A stretch of DNA of 64,000 bases from Sclerotinia nivalis (lineage: Eukaryota; Ascomycota; Leotiomycetes; Helotiales; Sclerotiniaceae). The DNA lies in NCBI GenBank assembly GCA_029531795.1, contig JAPEIS010000017.1, forward strand, positions 186,001 to 250,000. The letters are read 5' to 3'. The notes below the pieces were generated by a model. That model was not told the DNA's origin. It searched no databases and worked only from the letters and a program-made list of their open reading frames with translations. Below, in pieces: positions 10,418 to 24,300 of the stretch. Each line of letters opens with the position of its first letter. Position 1 is the first letter of the stretch. A program made the position numbers and the translations under genes.

Positions 10418-12991
10418 GGCTAGGGTTTCGAGAAAAATATTCAGATAGTTTATGGATTGAGAGAGGAGACAGGATTGTTATGATTGGTCGATGGCAAGTC
10501 TGTGATAACAAGTTATATATAATTTATGAGAAGTGGTGCGAGAACGGGACGAAGGATGGGATGGCGAGAGGCAAAAACATAAAGGGGGCCCCAGTTAACA
10601 AGCATATATTCCACTTTTCATTGATCGCTTGGGTGAGACAGAAAGTCCTAGAGTAGATTTATTGGGTTCATGTGCATCAGATGCAATCTTGAATTGCATG
10701 AACTGCTTGATAGCGTAAGGTATCGAATTTGTCGAAAAGATTAAGCAATAGCTTTATCGCTATCCTTGCAATCTTGTTCGGCTGCTAGAGTATAGCGTGG
10801 TGACGAGGCTCCTTATCGAAGTTTCTTTGACAGCAGATATCAAGTGAGACAAGCCTTATTTGTGGATTGAGAAATCACCGAGGCAATCTGAGGTCTTGGT
10901 TTGGATCTGGATTGTTTTTTTGGTTACTCAGGATTTGCAGTTTGTTTTGACGGACGAAAACAATGTTGTTATGTAGCGGTAGATGTCATTTGGAAAGTAT
11001 GAATCATCTAGACGGTAAGAACAAATTACAGATATCTGTGTTGATATGACAGATCATGTTTGGGTATGACTTGGAGTGACCCGTACCATCTTCTTGGCGG
11101 GGTTGAAGAAATACAAAACGCGAAAAGCTCCCTTGGAACTATGAGGAGAACTCATTGTTGAGATCAATTTTGCCACGAGGCGTTTCTGCGGTTATCTACA
11201 TGGTAGTGTCAATGCCATGCTGCTGGAGGATGCCTCATTGCATGCGGAGTATATGATTGGCAGTTATTCTAATAATCCTCCGCCTGCTATTCATTAGCTT
11301 CATTTTTCGAAAGGGGACCTCTGTGCATCGCTTCCTCGTCAAACTTTAAAATGATGGAAAATTCTTTAAAAAGAGGGCTGGAAGGGTCTCTGTTTTGCTG
11401 TCTATGACAGCCGGGGCTCTCATGTTTGATTTGTTCAAATAACCTTAGAAAGTGTCTGTCTGCTTCGATTTTGTTGTAGATGGCCCCGAGGTCACGATAA
11501 GCTTTGATAAGGTTAGCAGGTAGATGTACGGAGTACTTGGATTCGTATGGGGGTCACAGAACATGTGGGTGGTCGATCACCACTTTCGCAGGGCGGGCTT
11601 ACCAACAATGAATGATCTAGTGATCTCGCAAGGCTAAATTGTATGATATCTGACACTTTTCAACCTCATTGCGGTGTGGAAGAGAAATAATGAGAAGATG
11701 ATTCCAAGCCATAGGATATCAAACTAATCGGTATAGTCCGCACTCTGTTGGTAAGATTACAAATACTGATCGGGACAGATTAAAAATATTGTGATACCGT
11801 TCCACGTACCGAACCGAGGCTCCTCGCTCCGAATATGTGATACCCCACGAAAGCTAGGGATGTTGATCGAGCTTCTTGATAGGTATGGAATAACCAGTCG
11901 GTGAAAAGCCTCATCACCATGATGAACAAGGCCACATCGATTGGGCCCTAATTCTTAAGGGCGGCTTGTCATGTTGGCACTAGAGCATTGTCAGTCAGTC
12001 AGATACGTACTCGAACATAAAAGATGGTAGATTCGGAAACATGATCTGAAAATATCAAACCTCGACCACTCGGAACCAGACCGGGCTGAAGTCATACGAC
12101 AGTCAAAAAAGGTCGGATATGTATCACAGGGGGTTGGTAGAAGATATGCGATCAGCCGTAGCTAATTTGTATCGAAGAGAAGCTGAACCATAGCAGCGAC
12201 CCGAGATTGTAATTTCCAATTTTCCATGAGGACCAAACGATAGTTACGATATCAACGTGCATCTTGCAATTTGGAATAGAATGTGAAGAGTGTTGTATGT
12301 TAGATGTATGATAGATGAGAAGAACAAGTCGATGCAAAGGATTCTTCTCCTTCCGCGTGAGTAGCATCGAAAGGGTATTTTCCCCTTCGTTTGTTCTTTT
12401 TCTTTTCCTAGGAATGAAGCATCGTGCTTTCGCAACAACTTGCAATCGAATTCACACTCACTCACTCTTGCCTAACGCAGAAGGCACGTGATAGCGTACA
12501 ACATGCCTTCCCATTCCATCCAACTAATGCACTCTACTCAGTACCTACCTAGGTATTGCTTGCTCAGCTCTTTCCAAGCTCTTCCCCAAGTGCATGAAGA
12601 TCACTCACTCAGCCAATGCTCGATTGATCAATTTTGGTTATTCTTCTTATTTTTCATATATGTTATATTTAACCTTAACCCATTGTGTCAAAGATAACTT
12701 CCAATACCACAATCTGCCAATACCGTACGATTACTTATTCATTCCTCTATGATTATCAATAAAAAATTTAAAGACACAAAACATCAGACCGTGGGTATCG
12801 ATTTCTCATATTGTCGCGGATTCATATCCAAATTTACCCACGCCATAACGCCAACGCTAAAACACCAACATTACTTGGCCTTCGATGACCAATAATGCAA
12901 CCAGCACTCCAAAAGTTTTGGTGCACTACACCATGGTGAACCGTCATTGTTCCATCAAACATAGATATTACGACGCAATGAGAACTTCCTT
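10418..12991. other. Long intergenic region upstream of the kinase-like gene
   Basis: About 2.6 kb with no convincing coding sequence; the frames are short and lack family similarity. It lies upstream of the minus-strand kinase-like gene and downstream of the small gene at 13 kb. It probably contains the kinase-like promoter and perhaps a long 5' UTR. A TACCTACCTAGGTA palindrome-like motif sits near 12542-12555. No RNA gene was recognised. Confidence 0.45.
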
Positions 12992-13417
12992 CTACTGGAT
13001 CAAATCTCCTTGAAAAGTGTCAAATGTCTGAATTTGAGCTTTCAAACCATCGTTGATAAGATCCAAGCAAAGTCGAGATGCTGTGGTTGTGTGAGCTTTT
13101 GTTCATTCCACTCGAAGATTATACTAACGTCTAGGGACCTCCTCAAGAAGCCAACCATTTTCCAAAGCTTCTACAGCAGCTTCCAATCTTGCAGATTGAT
13201 AACAATGATATTCCTTCTGCAATGCCAACATTCTTTCCCAGCATTCTGCGTCGGATTCTTTTGGACTGGCCAAAACCCGAGACCTCATAATGTCTGGAAG
13301 TTCATTGGAATTTGGTGCGAGGGGCGAAGAACTTCGACTGTCTCTTCCAGGTGTCGACCTTGTGCTGCGAACTTCGCTTTCACAGCTTCTTTCTCGTGAA
13401 GAATTTGTGGAGGACAT
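12992..13417 (-). CDS. Small two-exon gene, unknown function
   Basis: Predicted complement(join(12992..13080, 13129..13417)), 125 aa. I do not recognise the family. The 48 bp intron has a GTTAGT donor, a CTCAC-like branch site and a CACAG acceptor, and contains an in-frame stop, so splicing is needed to continue. The N-terminal half is Ser/Arg rich with SP and TP sites (STPGRDS, SSSPLAP). The C-terminal half is helical, with a conserved-looking ECWERMLALQKEYHCYQSA segment followed by a short helix ending GDLIQ. The ATG at 13417 was chosen because the upstream in-frame extension is hydrophobic and differs in composition. The opposite-strand frame 13290-13571 is the main competing interpretation. 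This is an inference from phase and splice sites only. Confidence 0.45.
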
Positions 13418-16400
13418 GATTGAATGGTATCGAATCAAGGTGATTTTCAAGAACGATGGTACTATGTTGCGAGATACGGTATTGAATGTCGGAAAAGCCA
13501 AAAGCATGCTCCAAGGTTGGAATTGGGAAAAGGATACCATCAAGCAAAGAAAGCAAAGCAAACCAAGATGATTCAACATGGCTAATATATATTTATGTCT
13601 GATATTTCTTTTTTTTTAATTGCGTATCCACTTCCGGATGTCCCGAGCTTTTTATGGCACCTTGACATTGACCACGGCCTCAATCATTCACTCATTTCAT
13701 TGCATGAATGCCATATCAAATGCCGGAGTATGTTCTATAGCTTATTTTGTCAACCAATGATCACCGGGCGCACCAACCAAAAAGCGTATGACAGCAGATG
13801 CGGACAAGCATATGAAATGACTCAGGTTATTGCAGAGCATCTAGACTTTGGGCAAATTGAGGGGTTGTCGCGGGAGCTGTTTGAGGTTGTCAGCGGTTAG
13901 CATGTTGCACCGAATACAAGTGAGTCAGCCCAACGGTTTACTTTATCAAGGTGGCCTCAATGACAAGTAGAGAATTCAGGGAGTGATCAAGAAGACAGGT
14001 AATGTGTATCATCTTCACCTAAAGGTTTATAAGATTTTTTACTTTGAATGATGTTTGAAGACGACGGGAGCCAAGGATGCACGACGATTAGCATGCATGT
14101 TTTTCGGCAAATGATATTTTTAAGTGGGGGAAAACAACATGATTTTTCTCATGATACCACGAACAAGCTTTTAAGGTTTTTGCATATCCACAAAAGGATA
14201 AAAAGGTGGTCACGATCAAATGGACCCCATGCAGATGATCTTCGTCATAGAATCCCTCCCAAGGATCTGACTAATTCCGTACAGAGACAAAAATCTACGA
14301 TTTCACGATTACAAATATTATTATATTGTTGTGCCTGTCAGATTTTGAGTCACGGCGATGAGAAGAGAAGTTCGGCGTCATGAATATAGCAAGGTTAATA
14401 TTAATCTTGTGTGCCCCGCGGTCTCCGACTTTCCCGATACCGAAAACACTTGTTTGCATACATACGGTTACAAGTATGTGAAGATACATGCAATACTCGG
14501 CATACATATCACGCCACACGGCAGGTGTTTATAGATCCGCAAATGGGCATATACAATTCTTTTGGGAAGAAAAAAATTCAGAAAGTTGTTGTTGCATCCC
14601 GAATGATTCCCGACCAATGAAAACAGTCTTTCTGATCTGGAATCATAGTTCTTGCTAGGGGATCGATGCGATAGTTTCTCATGCTAGGATGCATCTATCC
14701 ATCCAATGCAATCTTATTAGCCTCATGCTGGACAACAATCCCACATCTCCTTTGCATTAAACTCGACACGACCTTCGACGTCATGATCGATCATGCTTTT
14801 TAAGGTTTTTTTTATGAATCTAATCTTTCTACCACAGTAAGGTTTGCTAGAATTGCATGAAGATATCTTGAGATGGACTCGAGGAAAGAAATTCATCATT
14901 GCGCAAATCATGCTTCATGCTCCTTTATTTCATTCAATCAAAGCTTATACTGGGTTTGAGCCTAGTGGCTGCCCAACTTTCTATCCCATGTGATAAGTAC
15001 GTTCTTTTTGAGCCCTGAACAAATTTAAGGCTGGAGTGGATGGATAAAACCTTTTCAAAAGATCGATCCCGGCCAATGAGCGGGATCTAATTAGTATACC
15101 CCGACTTATCCTTGAGTTCATTTTCTAGTCGGCGGGCCACTTTCGGATGTATTACATTGAAATCGTGGTGCAGGAAATGTTGCTTGGGATGAACAAAAGA
15201 ATGCAAGAATTTTATCGTTTTGCTCTCACATCAGTTTTCACCCAGAGTGCATTACCCCGATCTTGGTATCCACAGAGATTTTTTCAGAAAAAGTAAATAA
15301 TGTTACAATTCAAAGGATTATATAAGGCGGATCTAATTCATCGGGGTTCAATGAATAGTGGTAAAAAAGAAGGGGATAAAGGAAAATTAAAGAGATTTCA
15401 AAAAGAACAGGAACAAAAAGAAGAAGATTGATACTAGCCCGGAATTGACTGGGCAGATATGATATCATGTGATGAAAATGATAAGGAAAGAAAATAAAGG
15501 AAGTTTCGGGAAAGTTTATATAGCAATAACGATCTTTTGCGGGTAATATCTTCATACACCTATTTTCATAACATGTTTCCAAAATCTTTACTTTAGTGCT
15601 TCATCTTTTTTTACTTCAAATAAGAATTCTCTTTACAAATTAATTAAATAACTTTTGATATCTTTATTATTATTTATCTAGTTCTATTATATCAGGTTTT
15701 AATTCTTTGTACCGTGGAGTCTACTTCCAGTTCTTTTCACGCTATCGATCCGATGCCAGTGCCTTAGGGATCCACTTATCAATTTGGAGGGCATTTCTTT
15801 ATTCCAGTATCTTGGAAGGCTGCTTTGCTGACTCCAGAAGTTTTGGGGAAGTTCACATGCTAGTGATGACGACCCCTGTTTGATGCTGCCATGACGTGCA
15901 GGTGCTAAGGCCCTAAGTGAAGCTTGTATCAGCTCCACGTTTTGATATTGAAAGATATCAATATATGAATGTTATCGCGTTATGAGTTTTTAGTCGATAC
16001 GTTTGGGTATTTGCCAGCTGAACTTTACATCCTTGTGCCCAAAATGTAGTGTGGCAGGCCTAGCGGCCAATACATTTGTGTTATTCCCTTTCCAAAACTA
16101 CAACATAATCAATGTTGCAACAGGCCAGACATAATTTTCATCCACATTGAGATTTGGAACTCCGGCGGAGTCAATGTCCTGGATGTGATCTTCCTTTCCG
16201 GTGAAGAGGTTGTTGGATGTATTTGGAATTGTATGTTCCTTGTCTCTACTCGTCCCCATCCTGCACGCCTCCTTGTTTGTCTCAGATAGTCGGGTAGTTA
16301 GGTAGTCAGGTAGCTCCCCAGATTCCTTTTCACTGCGCGTCTCGACTTCGATTCTTCCTTCCACGTACGGATTGGCCTTGTAATTAGCCTCGAGACACTA

Positions 16401-19011
16401 TACCTAAGGCACGCTTTCTCTCTCAGATGGTTGACTAACTAGTAGGGTTTATTGTTCATACCAAACTTTCAGTTTAGGACTTATAACATTTGTATCCAAG
16501 TTAGTATCAGTATATCTAACTTACAATGTCTAATTCTGATGGAAGTGCTTATGAAGCGATGAAAAATTCATCAGCTTACGCGCTGGGAAGGTCCAAATGA
16601 TTCTCCACGCTCCAAGTCGGCTTATCTTTTCAATCATTTTGCTACTGCCATTATTTGATATCCTTGAAAGATTAGGTCTCATGAGGTCTTTTGCGATATT
16701 CTAATTTACCATCAATTCTATCACACTTTAGATGAATTCACGTTTTATTCAATTCACTATTCCATTTTGCTACCATTCATTATTCTGTTATCTACTTTAA
16801 CTCTTCCCAGTCGCACCTCAACCCATCAGTAAGGGGTAGAGGGAAGTTGCTGGACACGCGAAGGAACTTTAAGATGAAATTTCTACCTCGGTACCAATAT
16901 CTTTTGATCCTTCAAACTTATATGAATTTTGAATGGCCCTTAACTTTTAAAGGTGATAGTCCTGCTAGAATTATCTATTGGTAATAATTTTATTAATTTC
17001 GAAAATTCTATTCTTTATTACTTCTATGATACATATAATGACAAGTATTTCTGACCTTCATTCGAACTTTCATTTGGCTCTTTAAAATAAGTCTGAAGAT
17101 TGTATCTATCTGTATTTGTTCTCTTTTACTTCGGTGAGATGAACAGATCAATTTGTTTTATTATCATCGATACTTGATGGTATTAATTTGCGCTTCTTCA
17201 CTATTACTTTCCTCTGAACCTGGATTGAGATTCTTGTTCTCGGAGCTCTTGGCTTGAAATATTAGTCTCATATCGTTCGGATCGAAATGGATCAAATAAT
17301 CTGAAAGTACGGAATAAGTAAGCTATATAAATGATTCATAGATTCGGAATTGGGGCTTACAAGCTTTAGGCTTGAGCTTTAAAGCTTTGTTTAGCGTTTG
17401 ACTTTATTCTCATTGCTTGGTCCAAAACCTAAACCTATCTACGGCCATTCATGGCTTTTGGTATGAACCCCTATCTCATTGTAGGTTACTATAAGTGTTT
17501 ACTACATTTATAAAAATAACGAACGATTAAACGAAGAATGCTCGGAGGCTATCGTACGACAAGAAGTCAGGTACCTAGCTGCTACTCTAAGGATGGATGG
17601 AGAAATAGCGCCGTGGGAAATAAAGCTAAATATCGTGAATGCGAGAATACCGAATAATTCACGCATTGCGGATATTGTGAATAATAGTATCGAGCTGGAG
17701 ATTATTGGGGAATTTTGAAAGGGCTAGTTTTTGTTTCGGCGATATTTGTATGTAGGATTTCTGGTTTTTGATCATATTATCTACTGTGTTATTTATCGCA
17801 TGCGCTTTGTTGTTGATTGTGTATTCTTTTCTTCATGTTGGTTTCTATTGCGTACTGTGTGTAGTGTGTATCTGTATTATTCGCATGTTGAGGAGGGAAA
17901 TAAAAATAGAGATGGAGATAGATATTTTTATGCAATAGAGAGATCAAGGTCAGAGTTGCTGCGAGGTATTTGATGAGATGTTTAGGAGGATTACCTAGTA
18001 AAGGGGCAGGATAGTTGGGCTGTAAAAGAAAGGAATGAGTATACTGACCAGGAAAAATTCCACAACTCGTAACTAGATTTCGAAATTTCGAAGTTTCTAT
18101 GTGAATATCTAGTATCTTACATCCCATCTATCCGGATTCCATAGATATTGATATTCAAACATACAGTTTACGTTCGCGTTCTCCTCACTTGTCATCTTTC
18201 ATCTTTATCTTTTACTTATAATCCCTGTATTTTGTATTTTGTCACCGTAGAATCGTAGAATCGAATAACATACTACTAATTAGATACGCAGTAAATACAT
18301 ATCAACCTATCTATGTCATCAAATTAGCCAAAGATTCTATTAAATTCAGATGATCTATCTACTAGGTTATATCTAATTCATACTATTCATCCTGTATTAT
18401 ATTTATTATATTCATATCCTTTCTATTATAGATACCTATATATCTATATACCTTACTCATTATATTTATTTCATATTTCATATTTCGTATTATATATTAT
18501 TACTTCGTTATATATAAGATTAGTAAGATTAGTACAATGTTTATTAATTTATTAATTTATACATCAAATTACTCAAATACCAAACACTGTGTACATAGAA
18601 TGTAGTACATACCCAACAACACGGTCAACCCGCACGCATATCTTGAAAAAAGCTGGGGAAGTGGGTAGCCTTCCGGTTTCGGTTTCTAGTACTCCGTATA
18701 TGAGGATGGATGGATGTTGTGCGTTAGTTCCCGGCGGAAGAAAATACTTGGTTGCATTTAGTTTCATTTAGTTGCATTTATGCGCACTGGCATATACGAG
18801 AATAGAGATGGAGATGAGAATTGGAGATGGAGTGCGATTCCGCATGGAATGAGAAGTTTTTTTCCCGTAGATTTGCTAATTACTTGAAAATGCTTCTGTT
18901 GTGAAATGGGACGGTAATGATATCAGACATTAATTGATCGAGGAGGACAAATGAAAAGATGATGGGGTGGTAATGTGGGTATGTACAATCATTAGGTGAT
19001 TCCATGTCGTC
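13418..19011. other. Gene-poor, partly AT-rich region
   Basis: About 5.6 kb with no supported gene. Reading frames are short and scattered. Composition becomes strongly AT-rich from about 15.6 kb, and peaks at roughly 18.3-18.57 kb, where runs of TATAT, ATTTAT and TTCATATT dominate. Such blocks in filamentous ascomycetes are often old transposon DNA eroded by repeat-induced point mutation, but no transposase, reverse transcriptase or terminal repeat is recognisable. A short self-complementary TTTCGAAATTTCGAA segment lies near 18078-18092. Confidence 0.45.
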
Positions 19012-20151
19012 TTACTTTTCATCCTTGCTTTCCTTCTTATCATCTTTTTTATCATCACTCTTTTCCTCATCTCCAGATTCATCTTCCGTCTCCTCATCTT
19101 CCTCTGCTGCCTTTTCCTCTTCAGCCAACTTTGCCCTCCTCATCTTCTCTTCCTGCTCCAATGCAATCCATTGATTATCCCTATCCTCCTTGACATAATC
19201 CACCGAACTCTTCAATTGTCTATCATGAGTAACAATTCTTCCTCTACCCACCAAACTTGCTACAATGGCCGCTCCAACAATAAATGTCAATACAAATCTA
19301 TATGTGCTGTACCAAGGAGGAAACCATCCTCGAACTGTTGCTCGCGCATCCGCAAAATACAGGAATGTGAAGGCGGTAAATTGGGTGATTAGTGCGTATT
19401 CGACGGGCATAAGGATAGTGGGCCATGCCACCGCTGGGGCTACAACTCCGATCATGTATCGACGATAGCTGTGGTGTCCGCCATAGCCTGCGTATTCGAG
19501 ACCCCAGTGAATGGCACCGAGGAAAGAAATAATCTGACAGGAGATTCAGCATTAATTAATGGATTGGAAAGAAATATAACTTACAACAGCACCATATCCA
19601 ACTTGAATAGGTGTAATATAATCCAACAATTGATGAGCCGTCTCGGGTGAAAATAAAATCCCTTGTCCAGTAGCATGAGCATGATTAATATCATAAGCCA
19701 AATAGATTGTAGAAGCCGATGTAGCAGCATAGGGTAAAACACCCGCCGCACCAATTATTAGAGATTCCCTAGGAACTTCTCTCAGAGCAAACGTTTCCTT
19801 GATAGTTTCCAAATCATCTTTTACCGATCCATGGCTTTCATGATGTGGTTTTTCCTCGAATACAGGACGGACGGAGGATTTAGATGATACGGCTTCGGGA
19901 TGTGGTTGGATGGTTTGCTTTTTTAAGGCGGCTTCTTCTTGGGTATTTATTTGGTCGGGTATGTATGGAGGTTCGGATTTGGTGGCGTAGAAGAGACGGG
20001 AGGGGAGTGCTGTAGAAGGTCGTTTGGAGATTGAGCTGCGGAAGGTAGAGGGGGTTTTGAGGGTTGAAGTGGTTTGAGAATAGGTTGCTCGAGAGGTGGG
20101 AAGTTTTGTGAAGCTCTTTAGAAGAGAGCGTGTGGCTGTTGTGCGAAGCAT
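19012..20151 (-). CDS. DUF3429 (TMEM69-like) mitochondrial membrane protein
   Basis: Model: complement(join(19012..19533, 19585..20151)), 362 aa. The N-terminus MLRTTATRSLLKSFTK is rich in Arg, Ser and Thr with no acidic residues, as in a mitochondrial presequence; this decided the ATG at 20151 over a frame extending to 20208. DUF3429 follows with about four to five membrane segments: LIIGAAGVLPYAATS, IQVGYGAVIISFLGAIHWGLEY, MIGVVAPAVAWPTI and TAFTFLYFADARA, then FVLTFIVGAAIVASLVG. The C-terminal 70 residues are a Glu/Lys/Asp-rich coiled or disordered tail. The intron (51 bp, GTAAGT...CTGTCAG) splits the conserved GYGAV/IISFLGAIHWG core, which supports the join. The human counterpart TMEM69 is a mitochondrial protein of unknown biochemical role. 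It is divergent from VPS13. Confidence 0.85.
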
Positions 20152-21308
20152 GGTTTGGGTTTGTATGAGACCTTGCTCCGCGATGTTTGTTTGTGTGATT
20201 TGGTTCAAGACAAGAAATCAATCAATGGATAGGAACGGGTGTCGTGAGAAGTATTTCAATATTAATTTCTAGGAAGGGGTGAGGGGTGTCGTGAGTGGTA
20301 TGAAAAATTACTGGAAGGAAAGAATCAAAAGAATGATTGAATTGTTTGGATACTTGTAGCAAACCGGGAAAATTTGATGGAGCTGTTTTGGAGGGGCAGT
20401 TTTGAATATGTGGTGGGAACAATTACATAGTAGGTAAAATATTATTAATTGATACCAGTAAGAACTACGATGATGGCTCTCAAAACAGTTTCGTAATAAC
20501 TTTTACTGTATAAGATTTTCATCTCAAGTTTCAAAGAGGGAGGAAATCCGAAATTATCTTTTAATACGTCATCAATTTGATAGCTCTAGCCGTGCCAACT
20601 CCACTATAAAGCATAAAGGATGAATAAATGAATGGTACAATGCAAGGGTCAACTTTGCGAACAGTGAGAATACAAGGCTTCAAGAGATGTAGAGATGTAC
20701 CTCTGCGCACCAATGAACACATCGAACGCACCGAACACGACCAAATAAGCTGGTCAGGATTTTCGAAGGGATGGAAGAATTTCAGGTTTTTATATTCATG
20801 AGTTTTACGTGGCTTTTTATGTATGACTATTACCTAGGTACTCTATTATGATTGAGATATTCAAATTATGGTCAAAGTGGATTTTAACATTCTACATCAT
20901 TACAATAAGTCGTTGAATCTTTGATCTTGACCATTTCATTCGTGATTGCCTTGATTGAGTTGTTGATTTAATCCAAATATTTACAAACGCGTGGGACATT
21001 GGTGATTTTTAGGTACCCCTCTCATATGATACATCCACTCTTTACCACCACCATCAATACCTAGGTACAATACAATACAACACAATACAATACAACACAA
21101 CACAATACAATACAATACAATAGAACGAATCCTGATCTGCCACGAAACACGAAGAACGAATCGATACAAAAGTAATGGATTAAATGATCGCAAATCGATT
21201 TTTCCCACGATAATCTTCACAAGTTCACCGTCGCGGATGCTAACAACCATTCTTCGAGCAAATTAATCCAAAGGTTCCCGACCCGGGTGACGGCAACAGG
21301 TACTCAAG
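20152..21308. promoter_or_regulatory. Divergent promoter region between DUF3429 gene and VPS13
   Basis: The 1157 bp separate two outward-facing start codons. They contain TACCTAGGTA-like palindromes near 20832 and 21058 and a pentanucleotide microsatellite (21066-21122) about 190 bp before the VPS13 ATG. No gene is seen. Confidence 0.55.
21066..21122. repeat. AATAC/AACAC pentanucleotide microsatellite
   Basis: About eleven tandem units of ACAAT interrupted by ACAAC variants, located in the VPS13 promoter or 5' UTR. It has no spacer structure, so it is not a CRISPR array. Confidence 0.85.
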
Positions 21309-24300
21309 ATGTTGGAAGGTTTGGTTGCATCGTTACTCAATCGATTCCTGGGTATGTACATACGGAATTTCGATCCTGGGCAACTGAAAGTGGGAATCTG
21401 GTCGGGAGATGTTAAGCTACGAGATCTGGAGCTACGGCGGGAGGCGTTGGATCAGTTAAAGCTACCTATAAATGTGGTCGAAGGACATTTGGGACAACTT
21501 ACTTTAAAGATACCATGGTCGAATTTGCGAGGTCAACCTGTTCAAGTCGAAATCGAAGATATCTATGTGCTTGCGTCGCCGAAGGAAGATGCAGAGTGGG
21601 ATGAAGAAGAGGAGGAGAGGAGAAGGCAGGCTGTTAAGATTGAGAAGTTGGATAGTGCCGAGATGTTGAAGGATCGAAATCAAGAGGGGATGAGTTTGGA
21701 AGAACAGCAGAAGAATCAGAGCTTTACGGATAGTCTGGTTACTAAAATCATCGACAATCTCCAAATCACGGTCAAGAATATTCACGTACGATATGAAGAT
21801 TCGATTTCGGCGCCTGGTCATCCATTTGCTCTCGGTCTTACATTACAAGAGTTCAGTGCTATTAGTACGGATGGTAATTGGAAACCAACATACATACAAA
21901 ACTCTTCTGGAACCACACATAAACTTGCCACTCTGGGTGCTTTAGCTGTGTACTGGAATACGGATACAGATTTGTTGAGTACTGGAAGAGAAGCGGAGGT
22001 AGCTGAATCTACGGGAGTTGCGTCGCATGATGAAATGTTGTCGAGTTTTAAAGAGATGATTGTGCGAGGCGAAGATCCAAAACAGGCCAATCATCAATTC
22101 ATTCTGAAGCCTGTTAGTGGTCAGATGAAGCTGGAGATGGATAAGAGTGGTAAGATAGAAGTACCTCACATGAAAGCCGGGCTGCTGTTCGATGAAATTG
22201 GAGTTGTTCTGGATGATAACCAATATCGAGATGCGTTAATGATGGTCGACTTGTTCCATTACTTCCTCCTTCATCAAGAGTATAAGAAATTCCAACCCAA
22301 AGGTGTTCGGCCAAAGGAAGATCCACGGGCTTGGTTCAAATTCGCTGGTAATGCTATCTTAAGTAAGATTCATGAACGCAATCGTCGTTGGTCATGGGCC
22401 TACTTCAAGGAGAGAAGAGATGATCGGATTCGGTACATTGAGCTCTTCAAGAAAAAGAAGAAGCAAGTCGAACCATTATCACCCGAGGAAACCGATGAAT
22501 TGGATCAACTTGAGTGGAAACTCGATTATGAAGATATGCGCTTCTGGAGATCCTTGGCTAGGAACCAATTGAAGAAAGAAAATGTCGGTATCAAAAAGGC
22601 AGCACCGAAGCAAAAGCAAGGGTGGGTTGCATGGGCCTGGGGATCGAAACCACAAGCCCAGGAGGAGGACGAAGAAACGACTATGACCGAGGAACAGCGG
22701 AAAGAGCTTTATGATGCTATTGATTGGGACGAGAAGACAGCCATTGCGGAAAGTGTTGATTTACCGAAAGAGACGATTAAGATGCAAATTGAGGCATCAC
22801 TCAATACCGGTAGCTTCACCCTGAAGCGTGATCCTCATAATCATACGGTCGAAGTTCTCAGTCTTTACTTTGATGCCTTCAAAGCAAAATTCCTACAGCG
22901 ACCGGAGTCAATGTTGGCGGATATAAGTCTCGGTGGCCTCAGAGTGAACGATGGTACGACTCCTGAAAGTTTATTTCCTCAAATCGTTCGTGTCAAAGAT
23001 GCTCCTGAAACTCCTAAAGCCAAGCTTCTACTTGATGGCGATGAAGACGAATCAAATGATACTCCTGATCCATTCTTCCAATTCCAAGTCGAAACAAATC
23101 CCTTGAACGATGCCGGTGATGTTGCAGTAACCGGAAAGCTCAAACCGCTTGAGATTATTTGGAATCCTCATTTCCTTGTGGGTATTATCCAATTTTTTAA
23201 ACCACCAGAAAGACACATGGAGTCTATTGGAGCTCTCATGGAATCTGCCGGAGCAACAGTAGAAGGACTCAGACAACAGACCAGAGCAGGTCTTGAGTTT
23301 GCGCTTGAGGAGCACAAAACAATTAATGCCAAGTTGGATCTTCAAGCACCTCTTATCATTGTGCCCGAAAACATAACCTCGAGGAAAACGACTTGTCTTA
23401 TTCTTGATGCCGGTCATATCAGTGTGAACAGTGAACTTGTGGATGAGGAAACAATGCGCGAAGTGCAATCAAAGCAGAAGACGGTTTATACCGAGGCAGA
23501 TTACAAGCGCCTGGAGTCTCTCATGTACGATAGATTCGTGGTCAAGCTTTCCAATACACAAGTTCTTATTGGGCCTTCCATTGAGGTTACGAAAGCACAA
23601 GTGACGGCAAAGGATGATCCTCACTCGATGCGCGTTGTCGAGAAGATTAATATCGATTTCATTGTCGAAACATCAATCATACCAAAAGCGCCAAATCTGA
23701 CAAAAGTAAGAGTTTCGGGTCGTCTTCCTGTACTACATGCATCTGCCTCGGACAAGAAATATAAAAGCTTAATGAGTATTATCAATGCCGCTATTCCAAA
23801 TGTATATGCAGAGGAGCTTCCAGCGCAGACATTAGCAAAAAGTCGTCGACCTTCGAATCTGTCGATCCGAGCACCTTCATCATCGAAGCAACAAAAAGAT
23901 CGGACACAATCTATGTCATTTAATTTCTCCAGGCAAGAGGCTATAATTCTTCAAGACGAGTCATCTGATGATGACGATGATGACGAGGATGAATTCCAAG
24001 ACGCCCCGAGCGGTAAAGAGAGTGATAAACTCAAGTTGGAACAAAAGAATTTCGAGCTCAAATTTGAAGTGGAGCGTCTTCAGGGTTCACTCTATAGGAG
24101 TGATCCAGAGGGCAGGAAGCCAGATCAACTTTTAGTGGAAGTAGTCGCCGAGAATTTTGGTGTGAATTTTGTTCTTCGTCCGTACGATCTCATCGTGGAA
24201 ACCTTCCTGCAATCCGTAGTCGTAGATGACTACGTTGATAACCCTCCTGCGGAGTTCAAGTCAATAGTTTCTTCTGGGGACATGGAGTCAGAAGACGAAA

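Noticed and set aside
13290..13571. 93-codon plus-strand frame
   Set aside because: It overlaps the small minus-strand gene, which has a supporting intron and Ser/Arg-rich and helical segments.
20152..20208. Upstream extension of the DUF3429 protein start
   Set aside because: The extra residues contain acidic and Gln-rich sequence, whereas the ATG at 20151 gives a clean mitochondrial presequence.
21066..21122. Possible CRISPR-like array
   Set aside because: Uniform pentanucleotide tandem repeat with no spacers, in a eukaryotic nuclear sequence.
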